A DNA stretch of 64,000 bases from Miltoncostaea oceani (GTDB lineage: Bacteria > Actinomycetota > Thermoleophilia > Miltoncostaeales > Miltoncostaeaceae): assembly GCF_018141545.1 (NCBI RefSeq), contig NZ_CP064357.1, forward strand, positions 682,001 to 746,000, given 5' to 3'. Shown here in pieces: positions 24,669 to 33,498 of the stretch; position 1 is the stretch's first letter, and each line of letters starts with the position of its first letter. The translations under genes were made by a program, and so were the position numbers. Below the pieces are notes generated by a model. The model did no database searches and was not told where the DNA came from. It saw only the letters and a program-made list of their open reading frames with translations.

Positions 24669-26210
24669 ATGACCAGTAGACGAGCATTCACACTGATCGA
24701 GCTGATGGTCACCATGGTGGTGCTCCTGGTCTTGCTGACGATCGCGACGCCGAGCTTCCAGAACACCCGCAACGCCGCGCAGGACACCGTCGCCCGCGCC
24801 TCGGTGACGGACTCCTACTACTCGGCGAAGGCGATCTGGAACGCCGAGCGCGTCTACCCGCCGCTGGCGACGATCGTCTCACGTCTCTCCGCGGATCATC
24901 CGGACCTGACCTTCGTGACCAACCCGCCTGGGGGATCTGATCCGGAGACGGTCTACGTCCAGCTCCTGACCGATGAGACCATCGAGCTCTGTGCGCGCTC
25001 GAGGAGCCGCACGGCCTACTGCCTCCAGGCCACCGAGCCCGGCAACCGCCGCGCCGAGCCGCTCGTCCTGACCTCGGTCCCCGACAACTCGGACAACCCG
25101 AGCGCCCAGGTGGCGTTCTCGACCCTGCCCGGCGTCACGTCGATCCGGTGCGTCCTCGACGGAGGCCCGAGCGCGCCGTGCACGTCTCCCTGGACCGGTA
25201 GCGGCCTCTCCGCCGGCCCACACACCCTCACCGTGACGGTCTCCGGCGCCGGTATCGCAACGACGAGCAAGGTCGCACGTTGGAGCCGCGTCCTGAACGC
25301 GCCGAGCGTCCAGATCACCGGCCGACCGCGCAACGGATCCCACTGGGCCTCGGGCACGATCACCTTCTCGACCACCGGCACGATCGCCAGCCGTGAGTGC
25401 CGGATCGACGGCGGGCCCTGGCAGAACTGCGCCAGCGGCAACTTCCCCTTCTCGGGCCTCGCAGTCGGCGACCACAGCGTCGATGTCCGCGTCACGAACG
25501 CCACCGGCTCCGACACCGCGAGCTTCAGCTGGCGTCGCGCCGACTACGACCAGGCGGTCCTCGCCAGCGTCCCGAACCACTACTACCGGATGGAGCAGGC
25601 GGACGGGAACATCAGCTGGGACAGCATGCACAACCCCTCGGGCAGCGGGATCGTCTGGACCAACTGGAACGGCCAGGTTGGCGACGCCCGGATCGGTGCC
25701 GGCCGGTACGGGCTCGGCCGGCACATGTTCGGCACGAGCCAGGCGACCATCGGGGGCATCACACCCTGGAGCTGGACCAACACCTCGTTCACCATCGAGT
25801 ACTGGCTCAGCCTGAACGCGAGTGGGAGCTGCACGATCGGCCGCGGTGTGGCCGCCAACAGCCAGCTGCTGCACCACTGCTTCCACTTCGACCAGGGCAA
25901 CGGTCAGGCCCGGATGCAGAACTCCTTCTACTTCGACGACATGACAACCGCGGGCGTCTTCGCGCCGAACACCTGGTACCACATCGCCACCACCTACGAC
26001 GTGGCGACTGACAGATCGAGGATCTATCGCAACGGCGTGATGATCGCGGAGAGCAGCGTCGGCCCCCTCGTCGGGAACTCATCGAACGTCACCTACGCGG
26101 GGCACGGCGTCGGGGGAGGCTTCCTCCTCGGGCGGATCGATGAGATCGCGACCTACAACCGCGCGCTGACCCCCCAGGAGATCGCCGACCGCCAGCCCGT
26201 CCAGCCCTGA
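24669..26210 (+). CDS. Type IV prepilin fused to a LamG-like domain
   Basis: 513 residues. The N-terminus has a full prepilin signature, basic leader then AFTLIELMVTM with Glu at the fifth mature position, followed by a hydrophobic helix (about 8-30). Beta-rich Ig-like segments follow (about 130-300). The C-terminal ~200 residues (ITPWSWTNTSFTIEYWLSL, WYHIATTYD, RIDEIATYNRALTPQEI) are a concanavalin/LamG-type lectin fold. A prepilin peptidase should process it, so it is probably a pilus-displayed or surface adhesin. No prepilin peptidase gene is in the window. Confidence 0.85.
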   Translation: MTSRRAFTLIELMVTMVVLLVLLTIATPSFQNTRNAAQDTVARASVTDSYYSAKAIWNAERVYPPLATIVSRLSADHPDLTFVTNPPGGSDPETVYVQLLTDETIELCARSRSRTAYCLQATEPGNRRAEPLVLTSVPDNSDNPSAQVAFSTLPGVTSIRCVLDGGPSAPCTSPWTGSGLSAGPHTLTVTVSGAGIATTSKVARWSRVLNAPSVQITGRPRNGSHWASGTITFSTTGTIASRECRIDGGPWQNCASGNFPFSGLAVGDHSVDVRVTNATGSDTASFSWRRADYDQAVLASVPNHYYRMEQADGNISWDSMHNPSGSGIVWTNWNGQVGDARIGAGRYGLGRHMFGTSQATIGGITPWSWTNTSFTIEYWLSLNASGSCTIGRGVAANSQLLHHCFHFDQGNGQARMQNSFYFDDMTTAGVFAPNTWYHIATTYDVATDRSRIYRNGVMIAESSVGPLVGNSSNVTYAGHGVGGGFLLGRIDEIATYNRALTPQEIADRQPVQP

Positions 26211-26272
26211 TCTGAGCTGACCGGGGCCATGGCGCGAATCGGAACTTCGGGGGCGGCCCGCGGATCGGCGTC

Positions 26273-26278
26273 CAAGAT
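26273..26278 (+). promoter_or_regulatory. -10 box variant (CAAGAT)
   Basis: Six bases before GTG 26285. Confidence 0.4.
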
Positions 26279-26284
26279 CTGGAC

Positions 26285-26791
26285 GTGGATGAGGTGGCCG
26301 CCCTGCGAGAGGAGATCAGACGCCTCGAGGCACGTCATGAACGCGATCTCGAGCGCGTGCGCACCACGGCGATCGAATCCGTCGCCCGGTCGGCCTTCGA
26401 GATCGTCGACGGCTGCGACCGCGTCCTCACGGACCTCGACGCGCGCAAGGCGGCCGGCATCAGCACGGGGATCGTCATGCTGCGCGACCAGGTCCTCAAC
26501 GAGCTCGACCGGCACGATCTCCGGAGCGTCAACCCGCTCGGGGCCGCCTTCGACCCCCACCTCCACGAGGCCGTCGGGCGGCGCGTCGGCGCCCCCGAGG
26601 GCGAGGTCGTCGAGGTGCTCAAGCGGGGCTGGTTCCTCGGCGAGCGGATGCTGCGGGCCGCCGCGGTCGTGGTCGGCGACGGCGGCGGATGCCCGCACGG
26701 GCAGTCGAGCCCCGAGGCCTGTCTCAGCTGCTTCCGCGAAGGCCGGCGCACACGCTCGGACTCCGAGCAGCGCCGAAGGGACCGGTCATGA
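26285..26791 (+). CDS. GrpE-like nucleotide exchange factor
   Basis: 168 residues. The centre and beta domain fit GrpE: a charged N-terminal helix, then VNPLGAAFDPHLHEAV and VVEVLKRGWFLGERMLRAA. GrpE releases ADP from DnaK. Unusual features: the N-terminal coil is short, and the C-terminus carries CPHG...CLSC, a possible metal site not typical of GrpE. The stop overlaps the dnaJ ATG, so the pair is translationally coupled; no dnaK lies nearby. Confidence 0.82.
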   Translation: MDEVAALREEIRRLEARHERDLERVRTTAIESVARSAFEIVDGCDRVLTDLDARKAAGISTGIVMLRDQVLNELDRHDLRSVNPLGAAFDPHLHEAVGRRVGAPEGEVVEVLKRGWFLGERMLRAAAVVVGDGGGCPHGQSSPEACLSCFREGRRTRSDSEQRRRDRS

Positions 26792-27834
26792 CCGGCGCTG
26801 ACCCCTACGCGATCCTCCAGGTGCCGGTCGGCACGGACGACGCGACGATCAAGAAGTCCTACCGCCGGCTGGCCCGTGAGTTCCACCCGGACCACAACCC
26901 CGGCGACGAGACGGCCGTCGCCCGCTTCCGGGAGGTCGCTGCCGCCTTCGAACTGATCAAGGACGCGCCGGCGCGCGCCAGGTACGCGTCCGCCACGACG
27001 GCCCCGGGTCCGGCGGCTGGCCGGGCGTCCAGGTCCGGGGTGGACTGGACCGAGATGTTCAACGAGACCTCCGAGGGCGGCCCGCCCGAGCGTGGCCGCG
27101 ATCTTGAGATCGCGGTCGAGGTCAGCTTCGCGCAGGCCTTTGCGGGCAGCCAGGTCGAGGTCCAGGCGAGCGTCGAGGTCAACTGCGGGGTCTGTGGCGG
27201 GACGGGCGCCGCCCCCGGGGCGAGCGTGCGCCGCTGCCATGTCTGCAAGGGCGAGCAGTTCATCAGGGTCGGACGGATCAACACCGTCTGTGAGGCCTGC
27301 GCGGGGCAGGGGCGGATCATCGAGACCCGATGTGAGTCCTGCCACCAGGGCCGCATCCTCGAGCGGCGGACCCAGAGGATCGCCATCCCCGCAGGGGTGG
27401 CCGACGGCCAGCAGCTGGTGGTCGCCGGCGCCGGCGAGTCCGGGGCCCAGAGCCCCGGCGACCTGCTGGTCGCGGTGTCCGTGGCCCCATCACCGACCTT
27501 CGAGCGCCTCGAGGGCGCTGACCTGCTCATCGAGATCCCGGTCTCGTATCCGGAGGCATGCCTCGGGGCGAAGATCAGGATCCCGACCCCCGAGCGGCCG
27601 ATCCTGCTGAGCCTGCCACCCGGCTCGGGCTCTGGCGCCCTGCTGAGAGTCCGCGGCCGGGGGATGCCCCTGGTCGATGACCCCGGCACCCGGGGGGACC
27701 TCTATGCGCGCATCGTCATCGACGTGCCGGTGAAGCTGAGCTCGGCCGAGAGGCGCCTCGTGACCCAGCTCGCCAGCCATGGACGCAAGGACCTGCGGGC
27801 CTCGCTGTTCGAGCCCGAGGTCGCCGGCGCATAG
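26788..27834 (+). CDS. dnaJ: DnaJ-type co-chaperone
   Basis: 348 residues. The J domain (about 5-67) has the HPD motif at 33-35, which stimulates DnaK ATPase. A short linker follows, then a zinc-binding region with four Cys pairs (CGVCGGTG, CHVC, CEACAGQG, CESC); the second and fourth repeats are degenerate at the Gly positions. C-terminal substrate-binding beta domains follow (GADLLIEIPVSYPEACLG). It should deliver substrates to a DnaK encoded elsewhere. Start ATG 26788 overlaps the grpE-like stop. Confidence 0.9.
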   Translation: MTGADPYAILQVPVGTDDATIKKSYRRLAREFHPDHNPGDETAVARFREVAAAFELIKDAPARARYASATTAPGPAAGRASRSGVDWTEMFNETSEGGPPERGRDLEIAVEVSFAQAFAGSQVEVQASVEVNCGVCGGTGAAPGASVRRCHVCKGEQFIRVGRINTVCEACAGQGRIIETRCESCHQGRILERRTQRIAIPAGVADGQQLVVAGAGESGAQSPGDLLVAVSVAPSPTFERLEGADLLIEIPVSYPEACLGAKIRIPTPERPILLSLPPGSGSGALLRVRGRGMPLVDDPGTRGDLYARIVIDVPVKLSSAERRLVTQLASHGRKDLRASLFEPEVAGA

Positions 27835-27862
27835 AAACGCCGCCCGCGCTCAGGCGCGTGGG

Positions 27863-27868
27863 CACAGT
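27863..27868 (+). promoter_or_regulatory. -10 box variant (CACAGT)
   Basis: Seven bases before GTG 27876. Confidence 0.4.
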
Positions 27869-27875
27869 GGACGGC

Positions 27876-28487
27876 GTGAGAAGCCGCCTCCTCGCCGTGG
27901 TGTCCGTGCTCGTCTGCGCGCTGTCGCTGACCGCTTGCGCCCCGTCGGCAGACAACTTCAGTGCCCTCGGCAACGCGATCTGCGCCAACACCGGGCGCTC
28001 GCTGGCATCCCAGGGCGCTCAGGCGATCTCGGAGGAGACCAGCGAGGAGCAGCTGGCCGACCTCTACCTCGCGATCCTCACCGTCCACCTGCAGGAGCGC
28101 AAGGCCCTCGGTGGCCTGACCGCCCCGGGTGACAAGGCGGCCGCCTGGCAGGCGTTCCTCACCCATCTCGACGCGGTGAACCTCTACGCCAAGAACCAGC
28201 TGACCGGACGCAAGCAGGGCAGCTCGATCGACCTCGCCCACCAGGACCAGAGCCACGCGGCCTTCGCGGCCTTCGGCCTGTCCGAGTGCGCGACCCGGGG
28301 CCAGGAGTGGCCGGGCTATGGCGACCCGGTCGGCCCGGGATCCGACAGCGCAGACCCGCCTCCGGGCACCCCCGTCCCTGACGGGACGCCGCTTCCCTTC
28401 GGCGTCGAGATCGAAGGCTTCGAGACCGCCCCGGACCCGAACGCGGTGCCGGGGGAGGAGCCCGCCGCTCCTCCGGCGGCCCCCTGA
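27876..28487 (+). CDS. Lipoprotein of unknown function
   Basis: 203 residues from GTG 27876. A lipoprotein signal peptide ends in lipobox LTAC with Cys21. The middle (about 25-150) is helical with no recognised motif, and the C-terminal 60 residues are Pro/Gly/Asp-rich and probably disordered. It should be lipid-anchored outside the membrane. It is convergent with the SMC-like operon. Confidence 0.7.
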   Translation: MRSRLLAVVSVLVCALSLTACAPSADNFSALGNAICANTGRSLASQGAQAISEETSEEQLADLYLAILTVHLQERKALGGLTAPGDKAAAWQAFLTHLDAVNLYAKNQLTGRKQGSSIDLAHQDQSHAAFAAFGLSECATRGQEWPGYGDPVGPGSDSADPPPGTPVPDGTPLPFGVEIEGFETAPDPNAVPGEEPAAPPAAP

Positions 28488-28509
28488 GCCTGGTCCCGCC
28501 GCCGAGCCC

Positions 28510-30666
28510 CTAGGCGGCGAGAGCTCCCGCCGCGCGCAGGATCAGCAGGGGCGCCTGGGCCCATTCGTCGCCGGCGCGGGGGGCGAGGAAGCCGATCTGG
28601 GCATCGCACCAGCCAAGCGACTCACTCGCCCTCTTGGTCGGCGCGCAGAGGATGAACTGCAGGCCCTGGGTGTCGGCCAGGCGCGCGAAGACCTCCCCGA
28701 GCTCCTGGGCCCGGTCCTCGTCGAGGCTGGCTGCGTGCTCGTCGATCATGACCAGGGGACAGCGCGACCGCTCGCCGGTGAGCGCCGACAGCAGCAGGAG
28801 CAGCCCGGTCTTCGCCCGCCATCCTCCGCTGAGCTCACCGTCCCGGAAGAAGCTCTTGAGCGGCCGGCCGGGGTGCTCACGCATCAGCAGGTCGATCCGC
28901 GAGCGGCCGGATTCGCTCGTCTCGACGACCAGACGACCCTCCATCCCCGCCGCCTCGCAGAGCAGGCCGAACCTCTCCCCCATCTCCTCGAGGATCCGCC
29001 CGCGCTCGGTCTCCCAGAGCGACGTCGCCTCATGGAGGACACCCAGGAGCCGCTCGACCGCGGCGTCGTGCTCACCGAGCAGCGACAGGGCCTCCTCGAG
29101 ACGGGCTTGCGCCCCGTCGTGCTCCCCGGCGCGCGCCCGGAGGACCTCGACCGAACCGACCGAGCCAAGGATCCGGTCCAGAGCGCGTGAGCGGGCCGAC
29201 TCGCAGGCCGACAGCTCGGCGCGGGCCTGCTCGAGTGAGACCTCCTCCACCGTTGAGGCCTCATCAGCATGCGGGGCCGGCCCGATCTCAGAGAGCTCGC
29301 GCTCGAGGGAGCGAAGGAGCGACCGGTCGGCCGCGGTCTGGGCCGCGAGCGTCGCCCGCAGGCGCTCCGCATCCCCCAGCTGGCCGACCAGATCCTCGCG
29401 CCGTGCCGCCGCGGCGTCGGGGAACCACTCGGCGCCCGACCAGACCCCGCCCTCCTCGCGGACCATCGGGCCGGCGAGACCCACGGAGGCCAGGTAGGCG
29501 TCGATGCCGGACCCTCCGCCGAGCGACGGAGTCAGGACGAGAGGGACGCCGTCCGGCAGATCCGGGTCCTCGCGCAGGGCGTCGAAGGCCGCGCGATCAT
29601 CGACAAGCAGCCCGTAGCGGCGGGGGCCGAGGAGCGCCTCGATGAGTTCACGCTCGGCCAGGTCCGCGGCCAGGCGCTCATCGAGGATGCTGACCCCGGT
29701 GTGCCGGGCGCAGACGCCGCGCAGGTGGTCCATCAGGCTCTCATCGCGCTCGGCCGGCGCGAGGGTCGGCGCCCCTCGGCGAAGACGCGCGCGGAGCTCG
29801 CTGACCGCCTCCTCTGAGTCCTGCAGCTGCTCCTCGGCCTCGGCGATCCGCTCCCGGAGCGCCTGCGCCTCGGTCTCGATCCTGACCCGGTGCTGGGCCC
29901 GGGCGCCGGCGAGCGTCCGCGCCGCGACGGCGACCTCTCCCTCGAGCTCGGTCAGCTCGTCGGCCATCTCACGTGCGCGCTCCAGGGAGGCGACGCGCCG
30001 CTGCTCGGCGATCGCCCCGTGGCGGACCTGCTCGCGCTCGCGCTTTGCGTCCTCGAGGCTCGCTCTGGCGAGGTCGAGCTCGTCGAGCCGGTCCTGATGG
30101 CCGAGCATCGCCAGCAGCTGGGCCAGCAGGTCGTCCTGCTTGGCTGCCATGACCCGGTGGGCCTCGCCCTGGGGCAGCTCGAACAGGCGGATCATCGAGG
30201 CGTCGACGCCCAGAGGCTCGAGGACCTCACGGCGCCACCGCTCAGGAGCCAGCCACCGCTCGCGCGGCTGGTCCGACAGGAACGCCGCCATGCTCTGTTC
30301 CAGGGGCGCCGTGAGGCCCACCGACCCCTCCAGCAGGCAGAACCGCCGGGAGCGTCGCGTTACCGACATGCAGAGCGTGCCGTGGTCGCTCCCGGCCCCG
30401 AGCAGCGGGGAGAGGCCGCTCGCCTCGAGGAGAATGAGGGCCGTTGCCGCCTCCCGGCCCTCGGGGGAGCGGTGGAGGTAGTGGGCGGGGGTCCGGCTCT
30501 GCCCGAAGCGCCGCGCCCCGAGGACGGCCTTGATCGCGTCCATCGCCGAGCTCTTGCCCGAGCCGTTCGCGCCGCAGAAGACGTTGATGCGCCCGTCCAC
30601 GCTGATCCGCGACGGGGACAGGTGCGACCAGTTGATCGCCTGCAGAGAGTGGATGCGAAGGCTCAT
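28510..30666 (-). CDS. Compact SMC-like ATPase
   Basis: 718 residues, much shorter than canonical SMC (about 1,150-1,200) or MukB/JetC. Walker A is GANGSGKSS (32-40) after a RecF/SMC-like beta start; two coiled-coil arms (about 215-300 and 440-560) flank a hinge-like centre (about 305-420, LLGPRRYGLLVDDRAAFDAL); the signature is LSGGWRAKTG (from 612) and Walker B is LVMIDEHAASLDED (Asp642, Glu643). It should dimerise and bind DNA in an ATP-dependent way. Its start overlaps the winged-helix-like gene by four bases, making a three-gene condensin-like unit. A RecN/SbcC-type role remains possible. Confidence 0.82.
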   Translation of the reverse strand: MSLRIHSLQAINWSHLSPSRISVDGRINVFCGANGSGKSSAMDAIKAVLGARRFGQSRTPAHYLHRSPEGREAATALILLEASGLSPLLGAGSDHGTLCMSVTRRSRRFCLLEGSVGLTAPLEQSMAAFLSDQPRERWLAPERWRREVLEPLGVDASMIRLFELPQGEAHRVMAAKQDDLLAQLLAMLGHQDRLDELDLARASLEDAKREREQVRHGAIAEQRRVASLERAREMADELTELEGEVAVAARTLAGARAQHRVRIETEAQALRERIAEAEEQLQDSEEAVSELRARLRRGAPTLAPAERDESLMDHLRGVCARHTGVSILDERLAADLAERELIEALLGPRRYGLLVDDRAAFDALREDPDLPDGVPLVLTPSLGGGSGIDAYLASVGLAGPMVREEGGVWSGAEWFPDAAAARREDLVGQLGDAERLRATLAAQTAADRSLLRSLERELSEIGPAPHADEASTVEEVSLEQARAELSACESARSRALDRILGSVGSVEVLRARAGEHDGAQARLEEALSLLGEHDAAVERLLGVLHEATSLWETERGRILEEMGERFGLLCEAAGMEGRLVVETSESGRSRIDLLMREHPGRPLKSFFRDGELSGGWRAKTGLLLLLSALTGERSRCPLVMIDEHAASLDEDRAQELGEVFARLADTQGLQFILCAPTKRASESLGWCDAQIGFLAPRAGDEWAQAPLLILRAAGALAA

Positions 30667-31211
30667 GAGGTGGCTCCGAGGGCGCGGGCGACAAGACGGG
30701 CGTCGATCAGCAGCAGACGCGGGCCGGCTTCGATGAACTCGGCCGAGCGCCGCTGCCCCGGAGCGGTGACCCGCAGGTAGCCGTCGCGCTCGAGCGGTCC
30801 GAGCACGGCGCGGCGAAGCCACTCCTTCGACCATCCCTGGCCGTCGGAGATCCGGCGGTGGAACTCGCTGACGCTGATGCGCGGCCGGGGGGTCTCCTGG
30901 CCGGGTACAGGAGCCACGACGAGCTCGACGCTCAGGAGGGCGAGGGCGGCGAGCTGGGGCTCGGAGTAGCCGCTCGCCCCGTCCTCGAGGTCGGCCGCCA
31001 CGGCGTAGTAGCGGTCGTCGACCAGCCCGAGCCGGAAGCCGACCGCATCGAGCAGCTCCTCGACCTCGCGGACAAGACCCGGGTCCCGCATGGCACTCCG
31101 GGGGACGGTCTCATCACAGAGCAGCCGCTGGGTCTGTGCCCGGGCCTCCGTTCCGCGGGCGGCGGAGTCCCAGCCCTCCTCATCGTGCTCGACAAGCTTC
31201 AGATCAACCAT
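30663..31211 (-). CDS. MksE/ScpB-like accessory subunit (winged helix)
   Basis: 182 residues from MVDLKLVEHDEEG. The C-terminal half (ISVSEFHRRISDGQGWSKEW, LGPLERDGYLRV) looks like tandem winged helices as in MksE, MukE or ScpB, which bind kleisin and DNA. It overlaps the kleisin-like gene by eight bases and the SMC gene by four. The family call rests on operon position and fold pattern more than on a signature. Confidence 0.6.
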   Translation of the reverse strand: MVDLKLVEHDEEGWDSAARGTEARAQTQRLLCDETVPRSAMRDPGLVREVEELLDAVGFRLGLVDDRYYAVAADLEDGASGYSEPQLAALALLSVELVVAPVPGQETPRPRISVSEFHRRISDGQGWSKEWLRRAVLGPLERDGYLRVTAPGQRRSAEFIEAGPRLLLIDARLVARALGATS

Positions 31212-32328
31212 GGACCGCGGCTTCCTTCCATGCGTCGACGCTCGCCCGGGAGGCGAGGCGCACTGCCGGCGAGGGGTCCACGAGGACACTCCCGTCGCTG
31301 CTGATGCCCGCCGCCTCGCGGCCGAGCAGTGTTTCGTGGAGACGCACGAACCCGTGCTGGAGCGACAGCGCGTCGCCCCAGTCCCCGCACTCTCCGATCA
31401 GGGATTCGAAGGAGACCTGCTCCCGGGCGCCGAGGTTCCGGTAGAGGCGCTCGAGCGAATCGGGCTGGGGCTCCGCGGCCTCGACCGCCTGGGTCACCTC
31501 GGGCTCCGGGAGGGCGCTGGGCCTGTCCCGATCCGAGAGGCGCAGCAGGGCGGCCGCGAGGGCCCGCGGGTCCGGCAGCTGGTGCATGCGGGGCGCCGGG
31601 CGCGCCCGGCCGCCGAGAAGCGAAGCCAGCTGTTCGAGTGAGAGGGAGCGCGCCTTGGCGCGCAGGTCGGCGGCCGAGGCGCCGCCGGCCCGGGGCATCC
31701 GGTCGGCCGACTCGCGGCTGAGGTTCTCGAGGACGCCGGAGACGCCGAGCGCGAGGCGCGAGACCAGCTCGACGGCCCGCTCGGTGTAGCGGCGGCCGTG
31801 ATCGTCGGTGCCGAGCCGCTCCAGAAGCCGCTCGGCATCGTCCACGTGGCGCTCGATCTGCCGAGCCGTCTCGAGGGCGTCCTCGATCTGCCCCTGCCCG
31901 ATCGCTTCGAGGGTGAGGACGTCCTCCTCCAGCAGGTCGATCAGCCCGGCGAGGGTCAGGTCCCCGTCGTCGCTGTCGGCGGCGATCCCGAAGAGGGCGC
32001 CCTGTAGCTCGACCAGCTCGGCAGCCGGCCGGGAGCCGGAGAGCAGGTAGAGGGCCGTCAGCACCGGGCGCTGATCGGCCGGGACCAGATAGCGGCTGCG
32101 CTGGGCGTCCCACTGGAGGGAACCCGTGCGCTTGAGGGAGACGAGCGCCCGCTGCGTACGAACGTCGTCCATCCGGGAGAGCTGGCGTATCTGGCCGGGG
32201 GACCAGCCGCCGCCGGGGGCGCCGAGCAGGTCGCGTAGCAGCGTCAGCCGCTCGTTGCGCTGCTCGTGGGGCCCCGAGAGGATCCTGGCGAGCGCCTCGA
32301 TCCCCGCGCCTGGTGACAGTTCCGACAC
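31204..32328 (-). CDS. Kleisin-like subunit (MksF/JetA-like)
   Basis: 374 residues, all helical. The N-terminal part (about 35-90, SPGQIRQLSRMDDVRTQRAL and LVSLKRTGSLQWDAQRSRY) looks like a winged helix; the middle is long helix (about 120-210), and the C-terminus is variable. Size, order and overlap with the next two genes match the first gene of MksF-MksE-MksB (Wadjet JetA-JetB-JetC) operons. The start is GTG. No nuclease gene of the JetD/MksG type was found next to it. Confidence 0.6.
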   Translation of the reverse strand: MSELSPGAGIEALARILSGPHEQRNERLTLLRDLLGAPGGGWSPGQIRQLSRMDDVRTQRALVSLKRTGSLQWDAQRSRYLVPADQRPVLTALYLLSGSRPAAELVELQGALFGIAADSDDGDLTLAGLIDLLEEDVLTLEAIGQGQIEDALETARQIERHVDDAERLLERLGTDDHGRRYTERAVELVSRLALGVSGVLENLSRESADRMPRAGGASAADLRAKARSLSLEQLASLLGGRARPAPRMHQLPDPRALAAALLRLSDRDRPSALPEPEVTQAVEAAEPQPDSLERLYRNLGAREQVSFESLIGECGDWGDALSLQHGFVRLHETLLGREAAGISSDGSVLVDPSPAVRLASRASVDAWKEAAVHG

Positions 32329-32345
32329 GCAGGCTGTTTCGACGG

Positions 32346-32371
32346 CCCCGGTGGCGGTCCTGCCACCGGGC
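32346..32371 (-). terminator. Hairpin between the DNA-binding-like gene and the SMC operon
   Basis: Perfect 9-bp stem CCCGGTGGC / GCCACCGGG, loop GGTCCT, just past the stop at 32384 on the minus strand. Confidence 0.65.
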
Positions 32372-32383
32372 CCGCGGGTCGGA

Positions 32384-33202
32384 TCAGCGCAGGAGGTGGA
32401 TCTGCTCGGGGGAGATCTCGCTCGGGTCCAGGTCCGCGCCGGTCATCTTCGGGTCGTCGCCCGAGTAGAACAGACCGAAGGAGGGGCTCGAGAACGGGTT
32501 CAGGCAGACGTGGCCGTGGGAGACCCAGAGGCGCTCCCACGGGGCGCCGTGCTTCTGGACCGACAGCACCGACTCGATGATCTCGCGGATGAAGAACTGG
32601 TCCGCGCCGCGCGCCACGAGGCGCTGCCAGCATCCGCCGCGCACCAGCGCGCGCGCCAGGTCCGTCGACTCGACCAGGATGGTGCGCACCCGTCCCCGAC
32701 GGTCGCAGCACCGGTGGAGCTCGACGCCCCAGTCGCGGAGGGTCGGGCCGTCCACGCCGAGCCAGTCCATGACCTTGGCCAGCTCCCAGTGCCGGGCGGC
32801 CCGGCGCAGGCCGAGGCGACGGGCGCGGTAGGCGACGGCGGTCTCGGTGTGACCGACGAAGTGCGCGATCACCTCGATCTCGAGCCGGCCGAAGTGGCGG
32901 GTCAGGTAGTCGTCGTGGTCCGCGCTGAAGACCGTGGTCGCCGGGTCCTCCCGGAGAAGGCGCCGCCCCGGCTCCATCGCCTTGGCACGGGCCAGATCAC
33001 GCTCGGGACGGTCATCCCCCGCCGTGACATGCAGTCGACAGGCCAGGTTGTAGAGTTGCGGCACCGAGAGGATCCCCAGATCCGACGCAAGTGCCCGCTT
33101 GTCATCGATACCCCGGCAGTGCGGGTATCGGTCCCGGACCGCCTCGATCACATCGGGCGCGTACCGTGATCGGCTCGGAGCTGGACTGACAGTGTGAGGC
33201 GG
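32384..33202 (-). CDS. Hypothetical protein with HTH-like segments
   Basis: 272 residues from MPPHTVSPAP. Two segments look like DNA-binding helix-turn-helix or SANT-type motifs: LASDLGILSVPQLYNLACRL (about 45) and EIEVIAHFVGHTETAVAYRA (about 105). The rest is unrecognised. An upstream extension to 33586 was rejected as low-complexity. It sits upstream of the SMC operon but a terminator hairpin separates them. Confidence 0.55.
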   Translation of the reverse strand, partial: PPHTVSPAPSRSRYAPDVIEAVRDRYPHCRGIDDKRALASDLGILSVPQLYNLACRLHVTAGDDRPERDLARAKAMEPGRRLLREDPATTVFSADHDDYLTRHFGRLEIEVIAHFVGHTETAVAYRARRLGLRRAARHWELAKVMDWLGVDGPTLRDWGVELHRCCDRRGRVRTILVESTDLARALVRGGCWQRLVARGADQFFIREIIESVLSVQKHGAPWERLWVSHGHVCLNPFSSPSFGLFYSGDDPKMTGADLDPSEISPEQIHLLR

Positions 33203-33498
33203 CATTCTCTTCGCTTCCGTACAAGCCGGGGGCGCGGCGTTTGGCAGGGGCTGCTCCGGGGGACTGACCGGCGCGGTACCAATGAACGATGGGCCGGGCG
33301 AAAAGCCTGGATTAGCGGCTCTTTCGACGATGGGCAGCTGCTCTAGCCGAGATGCCGCTCCCCGACCGGGATCCGCCCCGCACGCGAGGCCGGGGATGAG
33401 TACCGGGCGCGGGGAATCGAGAGGTACAACCTCGCTCTGAGCGGCAAAAACGACGCAAGCGAGATCTGGAGATCGTCTCCGCGGCGCGTCCGATACTG
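33203..33498. other. Divergent intergenic region
   Basis: About 296 bases between divergent genes. It holds a short palindrome GATCTGGAGATC (about 33460-33471) and a GATACT box just before the gene at 33499, but no convincing reading frame. Confidence 0.45.

Noticed and set aside
27841-27863. Terminator hairpin after dnaJ
   Set aside because: The GC-rich arms pair poorly because of two extra bases, and a putative promoter overlaps the site.
28510-32328. Complete Wadjet defence system
   Set aside because: No JetD/MksG nuclease gene is adjacent and the SMC protein is unusually short, so only a Wadjet-like or Mks-like condensin call is supportable.
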